A stretch of 64,000 nucleotides of DNA, from contig NZ_MSCN01000001.1 of NCBI RefSeq assembly GCF_002954685.1, forward strand, positions 2,967,554-3,031,553. Direction: 5' to 3'. The translations under genes and the position numbers were made by a program. Within the stretch, counting starts at the first letter, position 1; the number at the start of each line of letters is the position of its first letter. The notes under the pieces are model-generated. The model made no database searches, was not told where the DNA came from, and saw nothing but the letters and a program-made list of their open reading frames with translations. This DNA is from Polaribacter porphyrae (GTDB taxonomy: Bacteria > Bacteroidota > Bacteroidia > Flavobacteriales > Flavobacteriaceae). Below, one piece after another: positions 60,871-64,000 of this stretch.

Positions 60871-62307
60871 ATGAAGTTTACACATTTTACTTTTGTTTTT
60901 ATTTTTGCACTACTTGTTTTTGGTTGCTCTAAAGAAGAAGTAAATACAGATATAGATAATGATGGAATTGAGAATTCAGTAGATAACTGCCCAGAAACTG
61001 CAAATCCAAATCAAGAAGATGTTGATAATGATGGAGTTGGTGATGCCTGTGATGATTTTATAGATTCAGATAATGATGGTGTTGCAGATAATGTAGATAA
61101 TTGCCCACAAACTGCAAATCCAGATCAAAAAGATACTGATGGTGATGGAGTTGGAGATATTTGTGATACTACACTTTCAAACAAAGTAGTTTGTAATGAA
61201 GGTTTTGCAGGTCAGTTTCCTTGTAAAGATTACGATTTGTTACTTCATTTACCAATGTCAACTTTTGCCTCTGAAGAAGCAAACGATTCTTGGGGTTGGA
61301 CAGACCCAACCACTAATAAAGAATACGTGGTGATGTGTGTAAAAGACGGTACTGTTTTTGTCGATATTTCTGACACTGATAATCCAGTATATTTAGGAAA
61401 ACTGCCCACAAGAACAGTAGATAGTGATTGGAGAGATGTAAAAGTATATAAAAATCATGCTTTTATTGTGAGTGAAGCTTCAAACCATGGCATGCAAGTT
61501 TTTGATTTAACACAATTAAGAAATGTGGCTAATCCACCAGAAACATTTGCATCAGATAAAGACTTTACCGCTTTTGGTAATGCTCATAATATCGTAATTA
61601 ATGAAGATTCTGGTTTTGCATATGTTGTCGGCTCAAATCAATTTAGTGGGGGTCCATTTTTTATTGATATTAGAGATCCTAAAAACCCAATTGCAGCTGG
61701 TGGATATGCAGCTGGTGGTTATTCTCATGATGCACAAGTGGTAATGTATAATGGCCCAGATACTGATTACTCTGGTCAAGAAATATTGATAGGTAGTAAT
61801 GGTGAGCGTTTTGGAGCAAATGAAGTTGTTATATCTAATGTAACAAATAAATCAAACCCTACAAGTATTGCAAAAATTACTTATGCAAATGATAGTTATA
61901 CACACCAAGGTTGGTTCACAGAAAATCAGCGTTACTTTATAGTAGGTGATGAGCTAGATGAAACTGATGGTAAAGTGGCTAAAACGAGAATTTTAATTTT
62001 TGATTTACAAGATTTAGACAACCCACAACTATTATTTGAATATTCTGGCCCCACAGAAGCTATAGACCATAATGGTTATGTAAAAGGGAACACTTTTTAT
62101 TTAGCTAATTATAGAGCAGGAGTCCGTTTTCACGATATTTCTAATATTGCTTCTAAAACAATGACAGAAACAGGTTATTTTGATACGTATCCAGAAGATG
62201 ATAACCCTGCTTTTAATGGAGTTTGGAATGTATATCCATTTTTTAATAGTGGTAAAATTGTAATTAGTGATATTGAAAAAGGCTTATTTATACTCAAAAA
62301 ACAGTAG
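60871..62307 (+). CDS. Choice-of-anchor B family lipoprotein with thrombospondin type 3 repeats
   Basis: A 478-aa lipoprotein ([10 protein letters not shown], Cys 19). Calcium-binding thrombospondin type 3 repeats ([20 protein letters not shown], then [20 protein letters not shown]) occupy residues 27-100. The rest is an LVIVD-type propeller with choice-of-anchor B features ([63 protein letters not shown]). Surface-exposed; role unknown. It begins a run of three lipoprotein genes. Confidence 0.88.
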   Translation: MKFTHFTFVFIFALLVFGCSKEEVNTDIDNDGIENSVDNCPETANPNQEDVDNDGVGDACDDFIDSDNDGVADNVDNCPQTANPDQKDTDGDGVGDICDTTLSNKVVCNEGFAGQFPCKDYDLLLHLPMSTFASEEANDSWGWTDPTTNKEYVVMCVKDGTVFVDISDTDNPVYLGKLPTRTVDSDWRDVKVYKNHAFIVSEASNHGMQVFDLTQLRNVANPPETFASDKDFTAFGNAHNIVINEDSGFAYVVGSNQFSGGPFFIDIRDPKNPIAAGGYAAGGYSHDAQVVMYNGPDTDYSGQEILIGSNGERFGANEVVISNVTNKSNPTSIAKITYANDSYTHQGWFTENQRYFIVGDELDETDGKVAKTRILIFDLQDLDNPQLLFEYSGPTEAIDHNGYVKGNTFYLANYRAGVRFHDISNIASKTMTETGYFDTYPEDDNPAFNGVWNVYPFFNSGKIVISDIEKGLFILKKQ

Positions 62308-62314
62308 TAATCTT

Positions 62315-63637
62315 TTGAAAAATAGCATTATTTACATTATTTTAGTATTTGTTGCAAGTTCTTGCTCAAAAGAAAGTGTATATCAAAATACATATAATAA
62401 AACGCTTCAAATTGAAACTATCAAAACTTTTGGAGGTTCAAAGAATGATGCATTCCTTTCTGTAAAAAGTACTTTTGATGGTGGTTATATTGCAGTTGGT
62501 CATTCTCAAAGTTCAGATTTTGATATCAAAGAAAAAACTAATGATAGTTATGATTATTGGGTACTAAAGTTTGATAATAGTAATAATTTAGTTTGGAACA
62601 AAACGTTTGGAGGCTCAAATGACGATAGAGCTAGAGATATTATTGAACTCAATGATGGTTCTTTTATAATATCAGGTTTTAGCAGAAGTAATGATGTTGA
62701 TGTTACAAATAACGAAGGCAATTATGATTTTTGGGTTGTAAAAATCGATGAAAATGGCAATTTAATCTGGGAAAAAAACTTTGGGTTTTCTGGTTCAGAC
62801 CAAGCCTTTGTTATAAAACAAGTTTCAGATAATTCTATTCTTTTAGGAGGCTCTTTAGATGTAACAGCTTCTGGAGGGCAAGGTAATTCTAAAGTAGCTA
62901 ATAAACATGCAGGTGGCGATTATTGGTTAATAAAAATAGACATAAATGGTAATAAACTATGGTCTAAATATTATGGGGGATTGTTTACAGATACCCTATT
63001 AGACATTGCTGAAACTGATAATGGAAATTATATATTAACAGGTTTTAGTGATAGTGCAGATACAAACATTTCTAATAATTTAGGCACTTACGATTACTGG
63101 GTTGTTAAAGTAGATAACTCTGGCACCTTGCTTTGGGAAAAGAACTTTGGGGGTTCTGAAATTGATGAAGCTTATGCAATAAGTAAAACACCTGAAGATG
63201 CGTTTTTGATAGTCGGTAACTCAAGAAGTTTAGATAAAGACATTAGTAAAAATAATGGCTCATCAGATATTTGGGTTATTAAAATTGATGTTGATGGTAA
63301 ATTATTGTGGGAGAAGAATTTTGGGGGGTCTTCTTTTGAAGGTGCTAAAAAAATAATTCCTTTTTCTAATGGAGGTTTTTTAATAGTAGGTAGCTCAAGA
63401 AGTGCAGATACAGATGTAACAGAAAATAAAGGCAATAAAGATGTTTGGGTCATTAAAATAAATAACGAGGGTACTTTAGAATGGCAAAAAAGTATTGGAG
63501 GCAGTGAATTAGAAGAGGCTAATAGCATAGTTGAGTTTCAGAATGGAGCAATTATTGTAGGAGAATCTTGGAGTTCAGATCAAGAAATAAATGTAAACAA
63601 GGGTTTTTCAGATGCCTTACTTATAAAATTAAAATAG
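62315..63637 (+). CDS. Repeat lipoprotein with W-K-D-G-x-W-K-x-FGGS units
   Basis: A 440-aa lipoprotein. The start TTG at 62315 yields a clean signal (KNSIIYIILVFVASSC); an earlier GTG at 62267 overlaps the previous gene and gives none. About seven repeats of 50-60 residues follow, each like VVKIDENGNLIWEKNFGFSG or VVKVDNSGTLLWEKNFGGSE with a DDAFLIVGNSRS-like strand, consistent with a beta-propeller. No ATG is available, so initiation at TTG, 7 bp after the preceding stop, suggests coupling. Confidence 0.8.
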   Translation: MKNSIIYIILVFVASSCSKESVYQNTYNKTLQIETIKTFGGSKNDAFLSVKSTFDGGYIAVGHSQSSDFDIKEKTNDSYDYWVLKFDNSNNLVWNKTFGGSNDDRARDIIELNDGSFIISGFSRSNDVDVTNNEGNYDFWVVKIDENGNLIWEKNFGFSGSDQAFVIKQVSDNSILLGGSLDVTASGGQGNSKVANKHAGGDYWLIKIDINGNKLWSKYYGGLFTDTLLDIAETDNGNYILTGFSDSADTNISNNLGTYDYWVVKVDNSGTLLWEKNFGGSEIDEAYAISKTPEDAFLIVGNSRSLDKDISKNNGSSDIWVIKIDVDGKLLWEKNFGGSSFEGAKKIIPFSNGGFLIVGSSRSADTDVTENKGNKDVWVIKINNEGTLEWQKSIGGSELEEANSIVEFQNGAIIVGESWSSDQEINVNKGFSDALLIKLK

Positions 63638-63641
63638 AAAA

Positions 63642-64000
63642 ATGAAAAAAATACTACTACTAATTTGCTTATCATTCTTGCTTATAGAATGTAACTCAAC
63701 TGATGATGTTGAAGTAGAAAAAATATCAGTTTCATTACAATTTGAACACTTTTGGCTTGCCTCACCCTTAACTGCATCAGATTTAGATACTTTTAAATTT
63801 GAAACTAAAAATGGAGATTTTTTAAAAATTGAACGTTTACGTTATTTACTTTCTAATATATATTTAATAAACGATAATGAAACTTTTACGTTTAGCGACT
63901 ATACCTTAATAGATTTAGAAAAAGACGATAATTTTACTTTACAACTTTCAGAAAAAATAGTACCTGGCAGCTATCAATTAAAATTTCGTTTCGGTTTTAA
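63642..64000 (+). CDS. MbnP-like copper-associated lipoprotein, 3' end outside the window
   Basis: Residues 1-119 are seen: lipoprotein signal (LLLICLSFLLIECNSTDD), then LQFEHFWLASPLTASDLDTF, FKFETKNGDFLKIERLRYLL and QLKFRFGF. This matches MbnP family proteins, periplasmic partners of MbnH di-haem enzymes near methanobactin genes and in many Bacteroidota. A cytochrome c peroxidase-like gene is expected downstream but is not in view. It follows the repeat lipoprotein by 4 bp, so the three genes are probably one operon. Confidence 0.8.
   Translation, partial: MKKILLLICLSFLLIECNSTDDVEVEKISVSLQFEHFWLASPLTASDLDTFKFETKNGDFLKIERLRYLLSNIYLINDNETFTFSDYTLIDLEKDDNFTLQLSEKIVPGSYQLKFRFGF

Noticed and set aside
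62267..62315. GTG start for the repeat lipoprotein overlapping the previous gene
   Set aside because: The TTG at 62315 gives a proper lipoprotein signal and avoids a 41-bp overlap.
1..64000. CRISPR arrays, rRNA and tRNA genes
   Set aside because: No evenly spaced repeat-spacer pattern, no cloverleaf and no conserved rRNA segment was seen by reading the intergenic regions.

Overview
The window looks like chromosome of a marine member of the Flavobacteriaceae (Bacteroidota), most like Polaribacter or Tenacibaculum. The reasons are the very AT-rich DNA, a protein with a type A sorting domain for the type IX secretion system (T9SS), TonB-dependent receptors with carboxypeptidase-like N-terminal domains, many LytS/LytTR and AraC-type regulators with membrane domains, DUF4230/DUF4403/DUF6090/DUF4932 proteins, and Bacteroidota-type promoters (TTG, about 19-21 bp, TAnnTTTG) with few Shine-Dalgarno sequences. 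The genus is inference. I found no rRNA, tRNA, CRISPR array or intact insertion sequence.

Layout. 1-7.8 kb: the start of an ABC ATPase operon led by a small secreted protein, a degenerate DUF4932 lipoprotein, a Panacea-type toxin-antitoxin pair, and a secreted serine hydrolase divergent from a LytS/LytTR pair; the small protein is a deletion derivative of the hydrolase, and both have similar 21-bp-phased upstream repeats. 7.8-15.3 kb: lspA, a DUF4230 gene, a 58-aa protein missed by length cut-offs, a T9SS cargo protein, a TPR-HTH regulator, a decayed copy of the DUF4230 3' end, a LytTR regulator and a membrane metallopeptidase. 15.6-28.1 kb: uvrC, an Abi/HEPN gene, a patatin-porin, a phosphate transporter divergent from a TonB receptor, and a two-repeat lipoprotein; both intergenic regions around the receptor carry TAAC cores every 11 bp, as expected of tandem Pho boxes. 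28.2-29.1 kb: ruins of an IS1182-type transposase.

29.3-43.4 kb: a RhlE-type helicase, aminopeptidase P, DUF4403 lipoprotein, hydrolases, AraC and Crp-type regulators, a membrane OmpR-type regulator divergent from a YceI gene, a small redox or stress operon and BrnQ, with at least two broken genes. 43.4-45.8 kb: a restriction-modification pair (Dam-like methylase plus PD-(D/E)XK nuclease) flanked by structures with the geometry of integron attC sites; predicted excision of 43435-45758 regenerates paired core sites at both junctions. This is the most unusual structure in the window.

45.8-59.7 kb: a regulatory and outer-membrane block (two 7TM-AraC paralogues, DUF6090, two beta-barrel receptors, YceI, LytS/LytTR, another AraC protein and two beta-propeller proteins). 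It is bounded by a decayed thiL 3' end on the left and intact thiL on the right, in the same orientation, suggesting an island. 60.9-64 kb: lipoproteins of the choice-of-anchor B and repeat type and the start of an MbnP-like protein. Function calls come from motif recognition by eye; no database search was run.
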